Of a stretch of 8,398 bases of DNA, positions 1-7,157 are shown one piece after another. The stretch is taken from contig JBDRGZ010000022.1 in NCBI GenBank assembly GCA_043817345.1, forward strand, positions 1 to 8,398. Reading direction: 5' to 3'. Positions within the stretch are counted from its first letter, which is position 1; each line of letters opens with the position of its first letter. The notes under the pieces were generated by a model, which worked only from the letters and a program-made list of their open reading frames with translations, searched no databases and was not told where the DNA came from. This DNA comes from CAYSXS01 sp043817345 (GTDB taxonomy: Bacteria > Patescibacteriota > Patescibacteriia > UBA2196). The position numbers and the translations under genes were made by a program.

Positions 1-2
1 AA

Positions 3-491
3 TGGCAAAGAAAACATGCTAAAATATTTTTAAATAAATTTGCCAGTTATCTTTCTGGTCAGAAAATTCCAGATTTAAATTCTGGTATGAGAATTTTTAA
101 AAAAGAAATTGTATTTAAATATTGGGAATTGTTCCCCAATAAATTTTCTTTTACATCTACCTTGACTATGATTTGTTTAACTCATGGTTATGACACTGTT
201 TTTGTTCCAATAGATTATTACAAACGTGAAGGAAAATCTTCAATAAAACCTTTTGATTTTATAAATTTTTTGAAACTAATTACTAAACTTTCTTTATTTT
301 TCAAACCATTAAAGGTTTTCCTACCAATAAGTATTTTCTTACTATTTTTAGCACTATTATTAATAGTTGCTTTGTTTGTTAATCTAACTTCTAGATTTTT
401 TGATACAACTTTCATAATTTTATGTGCTACAGCCCTACAAACCTTCTTTTTCGGTTTACTAGCAGAGATAATAATCCATAACAAACATTAA
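3..491 (+). CDS. Polyprenyl-phosphate glycosyltransferase, GT2 DPM1/GtrB-like (5' end outside window)
   Basis: The reading frame is open from base 3 to the TAA at 489-491, giving 162 visible residues, so the true start lies left of the window. The ATG at 87 falls inside the conserved catalytic domain and is not the start. The visible part begins at the end of the GT-A domain: a DLNSGMRIFKKE stretch (visible residues 24-35) matches the conserved SG-R-F segment of dolichol/undecaprenyl-phosphate sugar synthases, followed by the FSFTSTLT block and the basic YYKREGKSSI segment. Two hydrophobic helices follow (about residues 104-126 and 134-155), the usual membrane anchor of GtrB-like enzymes. Family knowledge: these enzymes move a sugar from a nucleotide donor to a polyprenyl phosphate on the cytoplasmic face. 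The product would suit a GT-C enzyme such as the one at 2582-4150. The sugar is unknown. The next gene starts 4 nt downstream, so the two are probably co-transcribed. Confidence 0.88.
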   Translation, partial: WQRKHAKIFLNKFASYLSGQKIPDLNSGMRIFKKEIVFKYWELFPNKFSFTSTLTMICLTHGYDTVFVPIDYYKREGKSSIKPFDFINFLKLITKLSLFFKPLKVFLPISIFLLFLALLLIVALFVNLTSRFFDTTFIILCATALQTFFFGLLAEIIIHNKH

Positions 492-495
492 ATTC

Positions 496-1908
496 ATGAA
501 AATATTATTTATAAATCCTCCAACTGAAAACATGCTGACTACAAATATTCCAGAAGTAATCGAAGAAGGTAAAGGAGCTATTCCTCCGCTTGGTATTATG
601 TATATTGCCAGCTATCTTAAAAAATATACTGATCATAAAATACAAATTTTAGATTTACAACTTGAAGAAAAAAACAAAAAAGAAATACAAGAATATTTAT
701 TACAAGAAAAACCAGATGTTGTTGGCTTAACAGCAATAACTTTCTTAATGATTGATACAATAAAGCTTATCAATTTAATTAGTAAAATATTACCAGACAC
801 TAAAATAGTTCTAGGTGGCCCACATGTTAATATATATCCCAATGAAACAATAGATATCCCAGGAATAGATTTTTTAGTTTTAGGCGAAGGAGAAATCCCC
901 TGCCTTGATTTAATAAACAATATAGAGGATAAAGAAAAACTAAAAACAATCAAAGGGTTAGTTTTTAAACACGATGGTCAAATAGTTAATACTGGTAATC
1001 GTGAACTTTTAGAAGATCTAGATCAGTTGCCACATCCAGTTCGTGAACTTACAAACTACAAAAAATATTATTCAACTCTATCATACAAAAATCCAACTAC
1101 CAGCATGTTTACATCCCGTGGTTGTCCATATAAATGTATATTTTGTGACCGACCTCATTTAGGTAAAAATTTTCGTGCCCGTAGTGCACAAAACATTGTT
1201 GATGAAATGGAGGAAATAAAAGAATTAGGTATCCACGAAATATTCATTTATGACGATACTTTTACAATTAACCGCGAACGTGTTGTTGAAGTATGTAATG
1301 AGATCCTAAAAAGAAATTTAAAAATCAATTGGGACATACGTGCTAGGGTTAATACAATTGACGAGGAATTATTGATTTTAATGAAAAAAGCTGGTTGTGT
1401 AAGAATCCATTATGGTGTTGAGTCTGGTGTAAACGAGATATTAAAAAACTTACGCAAAGGTATTACAGTAGATATGGTTAAAAAAGCTTTTTTAGCAACA
1501 AAAAAAGCGCGTATTGAAACGGCCGCATATTTTATGATTGGTTGCCCAGGAGAAAAATTAAAAGATATAAACCAATCAATTAAACTAGCTAAAGATTTAA
1601 AGCCAGATTATGTTCATTTTTCTGTACTTACACCTTTCCCTGCTACAGAAATATATCTAGTGGGGCTTAAAAATGGTCTAATTAAAGAAGATGTCTGGCA
1701 AAAATTTGCTAAACACCCAACTAAAGATTTTGTTCCTCCGTTGTGGAAAGAAAATTTTAACCGAGTAGAATTAATATATCACTTAAAACGTGCATATAAA
1801 ATATTTTATTTACGTCCTTCATATATATTCAACCGTATCTTTAAATTAAGATCGTTTACAGAATTTTTAAATAAAGCCAAGGTTGGTTTAAAAATGTTAC
1901 GGATATAA
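496..1908 (+). CDS. B12-binding-domain radical SAM enzyme (BchE/HpnJ-type)
   Basis: 470 residues. Residues 1-140 form a cobalamin-binding-type Rossmann domain: INPP near the start, PPLGIMYIASYL (30-41), PDVVGLTA (73-80), VLGGPH (105-110) and the GEGE turn (130-133). The radical SAM core follows, with the [4Fe-4S] cysteines C210, C214 and C217 in SRGCPYKCIFC, IYDDTF (251-256), an ESG motif (309-311) and MIGCPGE (347-353). The tail (about 420-470) is basic and aromatic and may lie on the membrane. Domain order and length match the class that includes BchE, HpnJ and cobalamin-dependent methylases. Members catalyse methyl transfer, ring formation or ring contraction, so the reaction cannot be named here. 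The B12 domain lacks a DxHxxG motif, as is usual in this class. The ATG lies 4 nt after the upstream GT2 stop with no Shine-Dalgarno sequence, so translation is probably coupled. Its neighbours suggest action on a lipid-linked sugar or envelope lipid (inference). Confidence 0.93.
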   Translation: MKILFINPPTENMLTTNIPEVIEEGKGAIPPLGIMYIASYLKKYTDHKIQILDLQLEEKNKKEIQEYLLQEKPDVVGLTAITFLMIDTIKLINLISKILPDTKIVLGGPHVNIYPNETIDIPGIDFLVLGEGEIPCLDLINNIEDKEKLKTIKGLVFKHDGQIVNTGNRELLEDLDQLPHPVRELTNYKKYYSTLSYKNPTTSMFTSRGCPYKCIFCDRPHLGKNFRARSAQNIVDEMEEIKELGIHEIFIYDDTFTINRERVVEVCNEILKRNLKINWDIRARVNTIDEELLILMKKAGCVRIHYGVESGVNEILKNLRKGITVDMVKKAFLATKKARIETAAYFMIGCPGEKLKDINQSIKLAKDLKPDYVHFSVLTPFPATEIYLVGLKNGLIKEDVWQKFAKHPTKDFVPPLWKENFNRVELIYHLKRAYKIFYLRPSYIFNRIFKLRSFTEFLNKAKVGLKMLRI

Positions 1909-1909
1909 A

Positions 1910-2575
1910 TCAATTTTTTTTCTTAGCAATAGCTATATTAGTTATACCTAGAAAAAATCTACGATTAAATAACTTTAATATAGGTAATAAAAAAGCTGGA
2001 CATTTGTTTGGTGTCATTAAACCATAAGGATATGCTGAAATAATCTCTAGATCAGCTTTTTTTATTTGTTCTTTTAAATATTTTAATGAAAACTTTAAAG
2101 CCAGCCTTTCTTCTTTTACTATTAATGAAAAAAGAAATACTGCTGGATTATTTCGATTTGGCTCCATAATAACAATATATTTTTTTGATACCCTTTTCAT
2201 TTCTTTTAAGACCGCTTGAATATTATCTATATGATGCAAAAAAGCATGGCAAAAGACAATATCAAAATTATTATCAATAAATGTCATTTTTTGGGCATCC
2301 ATACATAATTTATTTTTGATTGGATTTAATTTAGTCATATGACTAGAATAATCAATTGCAGTTGTTTTACAAATCTTATCAAACCAAAAACTAAATGCTC
2401 CACTACCAGCCCCTACATCCAAAAGTGTTGTATTTTCATTAATATCTACTTGTTTTCTTATTTCTTTAATTTTAGGAAGAACATAGGATCTAATTACCTT
2501 ATTAACAGGCGTGCGTCTTTTTTCTAAAGTTTTTCTTTCCCAATATTGTTTTTGAAATTTATCTTCATCTATCAT
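1910..2575 (-). CDS. Class I SAM-dependent methyltransferase (Methyltransf_11-like)
   Basis: 221 residues. Motif I is LLDVGAGSG (51-59), the SAM-binding glycine-rich loop. AIDYS (73-77) holds the acidic residue expected to bind the ribose hydroxyls. CMDAQKMTF (91-99) and FDIVFCHAFLHHI (104-116) are motifs II/III of the small-molecule methyltransferase group, and IMEPNRNNP (136-144) is the post-motif segment. The N-terminal YWERK-rich helix is common in methyltransferases of glycan and quinone pathways. It is the last gene of the minus-strand unit, starting 6 nt after the GT-C gene stop, so it may methylate the glycan or lipid made by the preceding enzymes. The acceptor is unknown. The gene ends in TGA only 1 nt from the TAA of the convergent radical SAM gene, which leaves no room for an intergenic terminator. 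No Shine-Dalgarno sequence precedes the ATG. Confidence 0.9.
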   Translation of the reverse strand: MIDEDKFQKQYWERKTLEKRRTPVNKVIRSYVLPKIKEIRKQVDINENTTLLDVGAGSGAFSFWFDKICKTTAIDYSSHMTKLNPIKNKLCMDAQKMTFIDNNFDIVFCHAFLHHIDNIQAVLKEMKRVSKKYIVIMEPNRNNPAVFLFSLIVKEERLALKFSLKYLKEQIKKADLEIISAYPYGLMTPNKCPAFLLPILKLFNRRFFLGITNIAIAKKKN

Positions 2576-2581
2576 AAAATA

Positions 2582-4150
2582 CTATTTTATTACTTTAACT
2601 TGGCTATTTTCTTGAATCTCTCGTGTTAGTTCGTGATCAAATGCAATTATATGAGTAACTCCAAATTTATCAAATGCTGATTGCAAGCTATTCTCAGCTA
2701 ACAATTTTTTTACTGTCTCAGGATGAAAATACACAAAATTTTTATTAGTTAAATAATTAAGAGCAAAAGGCATGCCTTTTTCCCAACCTACTGCAATTAT
2801 ATCTTTATTACTTAAACTTTCTTTTTCAACAAGAGAAGTAAACACTATAATAGAATCTATATTAGATGTATTATATTCTTCATGCAACATCCATTTATTT
2901 GCTTGAATAAAATGTAAAACTATACATAAAGATATTAAAACAAACAGGATATATTTAAGATTCTTTTTTAAATCAGATTTATATATAAAATCAAATAAAG
3001 AATATATTCCTAATGAAATTAACAGAACAATTGGCCAGCTCAATTCAAGAAAATGATCCCAATTGTTTGTTTTTAAAATAACAAGCAAGACATACCAAAT
3101 AATGAACCATAAAATAAAAAACTTAAATAATTGTTTGTTTTTCTTAAATAAATATAAAAATCCAAAAAACATTAGTAATAATATAAGTGGTCCGCCAGAT
3201 ATTATTAATTTCAAAAACTCTTTAGGATAAAATTTAGCTGAACCTAAATACATTATAATCTGGTTTTTTAAACTAACTTTTTCTCCATACTTTAATAAAA
3301 ACTGCGAAAACATTGTGTTAGAAGTTCCTTCTAATTCTTTTAAATATTGCTCTTTTTCAAAATGAAAAGTATATGGATCTGGATAAAGATGGCTATAATC
3401 TACAAAATTTAAATTTTCGCCAGAAAAATAACCACTTTTTTCTTTATCTAGCATACCTCTACCAAAAAAAAGTCCTAAAATCAAAATTATTGGCAATGAT
3501 AAATAAACTAATTTTTTAATAGAACGATTACGATAAAATTCAAATATCACAAATGGTATAACTGAAACAATAAAAGCGCTCCTACATAAAATTGACAAAG
3601 CGAAAAACACTCCAGCCAAAACAAGACTTAACCAAGAAAACCTTTCTTTTATATTAAAAAACAAACAAAGAGCAATAGAAAAACACAAAACTGCCCATTC
3701 ATAAAAACCACCTGTTAAAACACCTTGTAAAATAACTGGCAAAAAAATACTAACCACACCAAAAATAACAGCAACTTTTAAATTAAATTGTTTTTTAACC
3801 AAAAAGAAAAGCAAAACACTACTTAACGACCATAAAAAAATAGAAATAAAAAGAGGTAATTGTTGCTGAAAACCAAAATGTTTGAAAATATAGCCATAAA
3901 TTGTATATGTTAATTCATTCCCCGGGTTATATCGCATACCCTCTTGAGCAGATAACTGACTATTTAAAATAATATTCTGAGGACTTTCTGTGTTATACTG
4001 CCCTGTTTCAGCAAAATTACGAGCTAAAATTAAATTACCACCATTAAAACCGAAACTATAACCTTTTTTGTAAACTGGGTAGTAATAAATAGCTAATGAA
4101 GCTACAAATAAAACCAAAACAATAAGTAAAATTTTAACATTTTTGTTCAT
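2582..4150 (-). CDS. GT-C-like multi-spanning membrane glycosyltransferase (GT39/GT83/ArnT-like)
   Basis: 522 residues with about eleven hydrophobic segments: roughly 5-24, 98-118, 124-143, 147-165, 171-189, 191-205, 214-230, 317-336, 342-359, 371-389 and 399-416. After the first helix comes a large outer loop with ARNFAETGQY (43-52), the LA-N-L-ETG-Y signature often seen in bacterial PMT_2/ArnT-like proteins. A second long loop (about 231-310) and a soluble C-terminal domain (about 425-522) complete the GT-C plan. Such enzymes take sugar from a polyprenyl-phosphate donor and add it to a lipid, protein or glycan on the outer face of the membrane. Oddity: where related proteins usually have an Asp-Glu pair before the ETG segment, this one has GFNGGN (34-39), so the catalytic acid is not obvious. 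It may use another residue or have lost transferase activity. The start ATG overlaps the upstream GT2 stop in an ATGA, indicating translational coupling. Confidence 0.78.
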   Translation of the reverse strand: MNKNVKILLIVLVLFVASLAIYYYPVYKKGYSFGFNGGNLILARNFAETGQYNTESPQNIILNSQLSAQEGMRYNPGNELTYTIYGYIFKHFGFQQQLPLFISIFLWSLSSVLLFFLVKKQFNLKVAVIFGVVSIFLPVILQGVLTGGFYEWAVLCFSIALCLFFNIKERFSWLSLVLAGVFFALSILCRSAFIVSVIPFVIFEFYRNRSIKKLVYLSLPIILILGLFFGRGMLDKEKSGYFSGENLNFVDYSHLYPDPYTFHFEKEQYLKELEGTSNTMFSQFLLKYGEKVSLKNQIIMYLGSAKFYPKEFLKLIISGGPLILLLMFFGFLYLFKKNKQLFKFFILWFIIWYVLLVILKTNNWDHFLELSWPIVLLISLGIYSLFDFIYKSDLKKNLKYILFVLISLCIVLHFIQANKWMLHEEYNTSNIDSIIVFTSLVEKESLSNKDIIAVGWEKGMPFALNYLTNKNFVYFHPETVKKLLAENSLQSAFDKFGVTHIIAFDHELTREIQENSQVKVIK

Positions 4151-5076
4151 AAATGATTTTTAATAATTTTGATTAAAGAAATTGGACTTAAAATCAAAAT
4201 TGAATAAATAAAAAGTGGGGTTTTTAAAATTATAAAATCTATTAAAAATTTTAATTTATATTTCCTAGGCTGCCAACGCATATAAAAAACAAAACGGTTG
4301 TGCCATTGATTATATTTTAAACGATTAAGGTTTGTTAAATATTCTAGAATAATCTTTATTTTACTTTTACTTTTATTAAAAATGTGCCGACTTGCAGTAG
4401 CTGATTTTAAATGCCATACACCATCAAAAGGAACATAAACAACTTTATAACCAGCTTTCTTTGCTCGTTGACACCAATCAGCGTCTTCATAATATGCAAA
4501 AAACTTCTTTTCAAGTAACCCTATTTTACTTACAACTTCTTTTTTGATCATTAAAGCACAGCCAGTTATAAAATCAACTTCTTTTTTTTGATCTTTATAA
4601 TCACTATCATCTTTATCTTTTCCAATATGCCAGCTCTTAGCTGTTTTCCAATTAATCTTACCACCAGCAAACCATATAGTTTTTTGGTTTTCTGGCTTTT
4701 CATTTTGTTTCAAAAAATAAATCTTTGGGCCCACAATTCCTATTTGCTCTGAACTAAACAATTCTTTACTTAAAACTGTAACTAACTCAGGATTGATAAT
4801 TGTATCATTGTTAAGTAAAAAATATGCATCTCCACTTGCTTGTTTAATACCAATATTATTAGCTCTAGCAAAACCTAAATTTTTATTATTTTTTATTATT
4901 TTTACTTCTGAAAATTTGTTAACTATATTAATAGAATCGTCATTAGAATTATTATCAACAAAAATAACTTCAAAATTTGGATAATTAGATTTTAAAACTG
5001 ATTCTAAACAGTCAGATAAAAAATCCTGTCCGTTGTAATTTACAATAATAATAGAAATTTTAGGCTGATAATTCAT
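4147..5076 (-). CDS. GT2 glycosyltransferase, rhamnosyltransferase (WbbL/RfbN)-like
   Basis: 309 residues. The GT-A fold is clear: SIIIVNYNG (8-16), VIFVDNNSNDDS (37-48), NLGFARANNIGI (66-77) and the metal/nucleotide-binding FLLNND (86-91), where NND stands in for the DXD as it commonly does in this subfamily. IVGPKIYF (114-121), a TGCALMIKKEV block (171-181), the catalytic-base region YEDADWCQRAKKAGYK (196-211) and the late histidine H222 follow. The family moves a sugar, often dTDP-rhamnose, onto a growing lipid-linked glycan in the cytoplasm. The sugar cannot be fixed from sequence. The C-terminus has a basic stretch and then one hydrophobic helix (about 279-303) that probably anchors it to the membrane. 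It begins 2 nt after the previous GT2 stop and its TGA overlaps the ATG of the GT-C gene, placing it mid-unit. Confidence 0.93.
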   Translation of the reverse strand: MNYQPKISIIIVNYNGQDFLSDCLESVLKSNYPNFEVIFVDNNSNDDSINIVNKFSEVKIIKNNKNLGFARANNIGIKQASGDAYFLLNNDTIINPELVTVLSKELFSSEQIGIVGPKIYFLKQNEKPENQKTIWFAGGKINWKTAKSWHIGKDKDDSDYKDQKKEVDFITGCALMIKKEVVSKIGLLEKKFFAYYEDADWCQRAKKAGYKVVYVPFDGVWHLKSATASRHIFNKSKSKIKIILEYLTNLNRLKYNQWHNRFVFYMRWQPRKYKLKFLIDFIILKTPLFIYSILILSPISLIKIIKNHL

Positions 5077-5078
5077 AT

Positions 5079-5999
5079 TTAAACTTTTTTATAATCCTTA
5101 ATACCTTGTATTTTATAGAAATCTAAAACCTTTCTATAAACAACTACTGGAATTTTTATTTTTCTATTATCTAAAAAATTCATTATTTTAACACTTAGGT
5201 TCATAATAGGTTTATTAAAAATAATTCTTTTTAAAATTAATTTAAAAATGTTTTTTGTCTCATTAATATTGCTCTTATATTTCAATTCTGGAACCTTCTC
5301 AGCTAAACGTACAGACCAATAACCTCTTTTCCACATATCGTTTGGATATGACTTAAGTGTTATATGATTATTGTGCCAAACCTTTGCATGAGGGATAAAA
5401 AACATTCTCATGCCATTCTTATGTAAACGATAGCCTAATTCCCCATCTTCATAAGCTGCTTTAGGGAAAAAGCCCTCATCAAACATGCCCGACTCAACTA
5501 AAAACTGTTTATTAACAGAAACATTATCTGTATAAAAACATCCTGGCGGAACATTGCTTGGATCTGTTATTTTATCATATGCTAAATGATAATTATCAAT
5601 ATATCTAACAAAAGGAGTAAATTTTATTGAAGGATGCAATAAAGTTAATCCTAAAAAGACTGCTTTATTGTTATTAGTGTTTTTATGTGCTTGAGCATGT
5701 ATATTTAAAAGCTCTGAATCTACTGGTACACAATCATCATCTATAAAAAAAATAACTTCTCCTTGAGCATTTTTAATACCTGTATTTCTGGCAGCACCCT
5801 GTCCTTTGTTGTCTTGACGAACATAATGCAAAGGATAAGATGTTTCCAAATTTTTTACCATTTCTCCTGTACAATCTTTAGACCCATCATCAACAATGAT
5901 GATTTCAAAGTCTTTAAAACTTTGATTATTAAAAGATAACAAAACTTCTTTGCAACAATCTTTTCTATTATGAGTTGGGATTACAACACTTAAATACAT
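5079..5999 (-). CDS. GT2 family glycosyltransferase (GT-A fold)
   Basis: 306 residues. It opens directly with SVVIPTHNR (4-12), followed by FEIIIVDDGSKD (31-42), GQGAARNTGI (66-75) and FFIDDDC (84-90), whose DDD (87-89) would bind the metal and nucleotide sugar. DNVSVNKQFLVESGMFDE (158-175) and YEDGELGYRL (183-192) form the acceptor and catalytic-base region, with H209 in KVWHNN matching the late family histidine. No membrane helix is evident, but the C-terminal part (245-306) is strongly basic and could lie on the membrane. It is likely a cytoplasmic transferase that uses a nucleotide sugar on a lipid-linked acceptor. The sugar and linkage are unknown. The gene starts 1 nt after the radical SAM gene stop and ends 2 nt before the next GT2. 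The two GT2 proteins differ in sequence outside the motifs, so they probably add different sugars rather than being a recent duplication. Confidence 0.93.
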   Translation of the reverse strand: MYLSVVIPTHNRKDCCKEVLLSFNNQSFKDFEIIIVDDGSKDCTGEMVKNLETSYPLHYVRQDNKGQGAARNTGIKNAQGEVIFFIDDDCVPVDSELLNIHAQAHKNTNNNKAVFLGLTLLHPSIKFTPFVRYIDNYHLAYDKITDPSNVPPGCFYTDNVSVNKQFLVESGMFDEGFFPKAAYEDGELGYRLHKNGMRMFFIPHAKVWHNNHITLKSYPNDMWKRGYWSVRLAEKVPELKYKSNINETKNIFKLILKRIIFNKPIMNLSVKIMNFLDNRKIKIPVVVYRKVLDFYKIQGIKDYKKV

Positions 6000-6000
6000 T

Positions 6001-7089
6001 TTATTTACTAAAAATTATTTTTATTAACATTTTTGGACTCATATATATATTTGGAATTTGATAAACAGAATGTGTACAAAAACATTTTTCTTTCTTAATT
6101 TTCTTTCTTTCATTTTTGGAGTTGCTAGATTGCCAAACTTTTTTTAAATCATAATCAGATTCTCTTAAATTCCCTATCTTACCTCTACCTTCACAAGGAT
6201 AAATATTACCTTGAGCATCAATAACTGGCATAAAATTTGACATTCTGCAAGGTACAACTTGTTTTTTGTTTTTTAAAATATAAACACAAACCTTTTGATA
6301 AAGCGGATTAATTATTCTTCTATAAATATTATTACTATTCTTTTCACTTTCTTTAATTGATTTAATTATTTTTTCATACTTAGAAAGATCTAATCCTTTA
6401 GTGTCTGCTTGTGGCACACTACCTTTGACTAATTCTAAACCATGAAAACTTGATTTAAAGTTTTCTCTTACATATTCTATTAATTCTTCTATATTATCTA
6501 TATTTTGGTTTAAAACTGTAGTACAAATCCTAGTTCTTAATCTTGGATATTTTTTCTTTAAATCTTCTAACTTCTTATATGTTTGTAAAAACTTTTCAAA
6601 ATTACCTTCTACACCACGCACTTTATCGTGAATACTACCAACTCCATCTAAAGATAAACCAATCTTTAAACTTACATTCGGTGATTTTTCAAAAATTGCT
6701 TCTACTTGTTCTGCTGTCTTGTTTGGTAACAAAGAATTAAAAGCAATAAAAACAACTGATGCTTTATTATTTTTAACAAACAAATTGACAATTTCTGGTA
6801 AATCAGATCGTAAAGATGGTTCACCACCACCCAAACCAACTGATTTCAACTTTCCTATCTTCTTTGTAAACTGATCTATTTCATCTAAAGTCATCTCGTT
6901 CTGTAAATCTTTATTCAAAATCTTCCAATTAAAGCACATTATACAACGACTATTACATTTATTAGTAACATAAAAAATTAGGCCATATGGTGGCCAAGAT
7001 CTATTAAATAGGTGTTTAATAAAATATACTATTAAAGTTTTGTCATAAACCCTATAGAGGTTTTTGATGTTTTTTAATATATTTATCAT
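6001..7089 (-). CDS. Radical SAM protein with SPASM/Twitch-like C-terminal region
   Basis: 362 residues. The radical SAM cluster cysteines are C45, C49 and C52 in TNKCNSRCIMCFNW, followed by the SAM-binding LGGGEPSLR (86-94) and LSLDG (145-149). The C-terminal region has C268, then C281 with GNIYPC ending at C299. This fits the CX9-15GX4C first half of a SPASM/Twitch domain. It is followed by IGNLRE (305-310), VWQSS (318-322) and C336-Phe-C338. The later cysteines of a full SPASM domain are absent, so one auxiliary Fe-S cluster is more likely than two. The family includes peptide-modifying maturases, dehydrogenases and many enzymes of unknown substrate. No small precursor-peptide gene is visible here, and a glycan or lipid role fits the neighbours better (inference). 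It is the first gene of the five-gene minus-strand unit and is preceded by a candidate promoter that would give an almost leaderless mRNA. An extra N-terminal helix (1-35) precedes the core. Confidence 0.93.
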   Translation of the reverse strand: MINILKNIKNLYRVYDKTLIVYFIKHLFNRSWPPYGLIFYVTNKCNSRCIMCFNWKILNKDLQNEMTLDEIDQFTKKIGKLKSVGLGGGEPSLRSDLPEIVNLFVKNNKASVVFIAFNSLLPNKTAEQVEAIFEKSPNVSLKIGLSLDGVGSIHDKVRGVEGNFEKFLQTYKKLEDLKKKYPRLRTRICTTVLNQNIDNIEELIEYVRENFKSSFHGLELVKGSVPQADTKGLDLSKYEKIIKSIKESEKNSNNIYRRIINPLYQKVCVYILKNKKQVVPCRMSNFMPVIDAQGNIYPCEGRGKIGNLRESDYDLKKVWQSSNSKNERKKIKKEKCFCTHSVYQIPNIYMSPKMLIKIIFSK

Positions 7090-7095
7090 ATCTTA

Positions 7096-7124
7096 ATTAA
7101 ACCATTAAACTAAGATAAAATCAA
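7096..7124 (-). promoter_or_regulatory. Candidate sigma70-type promoter of the five-gene unit, giving a leaderless mRNA
   Basis: On the minus strand TTGATT (7124-7119, 4 of 6 to TTGACA) is followed after exactly 17 nt by TTTAAT (7101-7096, 5 of 6 to TATAAT). The expected start of transcription, about 7 nt further on, falls on the A of the ATG at 7089. The -35 overlaps the last bases of the terminator of the preceding gene. In DNA this AT-rich such matches arise easily by chance, so this is only a candidate. A second TTTAAT at 7109-7104 has no good -35. Confidence 0.35.
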
Positions 7125-7157
7125 AAACTCCTTAAATCTAATTTAAGGAGTTTTTTT
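7123..7157 (-). terminator. Intrinsic terminator hairpin of the 405-residue radical SAM gene
   Basis: Bases 7123-7137 and 7141-7155 are perfect reverse complements: a 15-bp stem with a 3-nt loop (7138-7140) and a CTCC/GGAG core. On the minus strand the stem is followed by five T residues that form its distal arm and then GATTTTA. On the + strand it is followed by seven T residues, so it could work in both directions. The TAA stop of the upstream gene (7145-7143) lies within the first arm. It separates that gene from the five-gene unit downstream. Confidence 0.85.

Noticed and set aside
633..953. Open frame of 106 codons on the minus strand
   Set aside because: It is antisense to the cobalamin-binding domain of the + strand radical SAM gene, whose motifs show the true frame, and has no start signal or known motif.
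1873..1890. Short inverted repeat (CCAA-GG-TTGG with flanks) near the end of the + strand radical SAM gene as a terminator
   Set aside because: The loop would be only 2 nt and the stem has a G-U pair. It is within coding sequence and not followed directly by a T run.
4879..4903. Tandem T/A-rich repeat (ttttattatt-like units)
   Set aside because: It encodes the Lys/Ile/Asn-rich stretch just before the NLGFARANN motif of a GT2 enzyme and is explained by AT-rich codon choice.
1910..5076. Recoded UGA (glycine or tryptophan) as in some reduced bacteria
   Set aside because: UGA ends the genes at 1910 and 4147 exactly where the family lengths end, no gene has an internal UGA, and tryptophan is encoded by TGG.
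7090..7142. Possible small precursor peptide (RiPP) next to the SPASM-like radical SAM gene
   Set aside because: The gap is 53 nt and is filled by the terminator and candidate promoter. The only SD-like start (AAGGAG then TTG) reaches a stop after four codons. A precursor elsewhere in the genome cannot be excluded.
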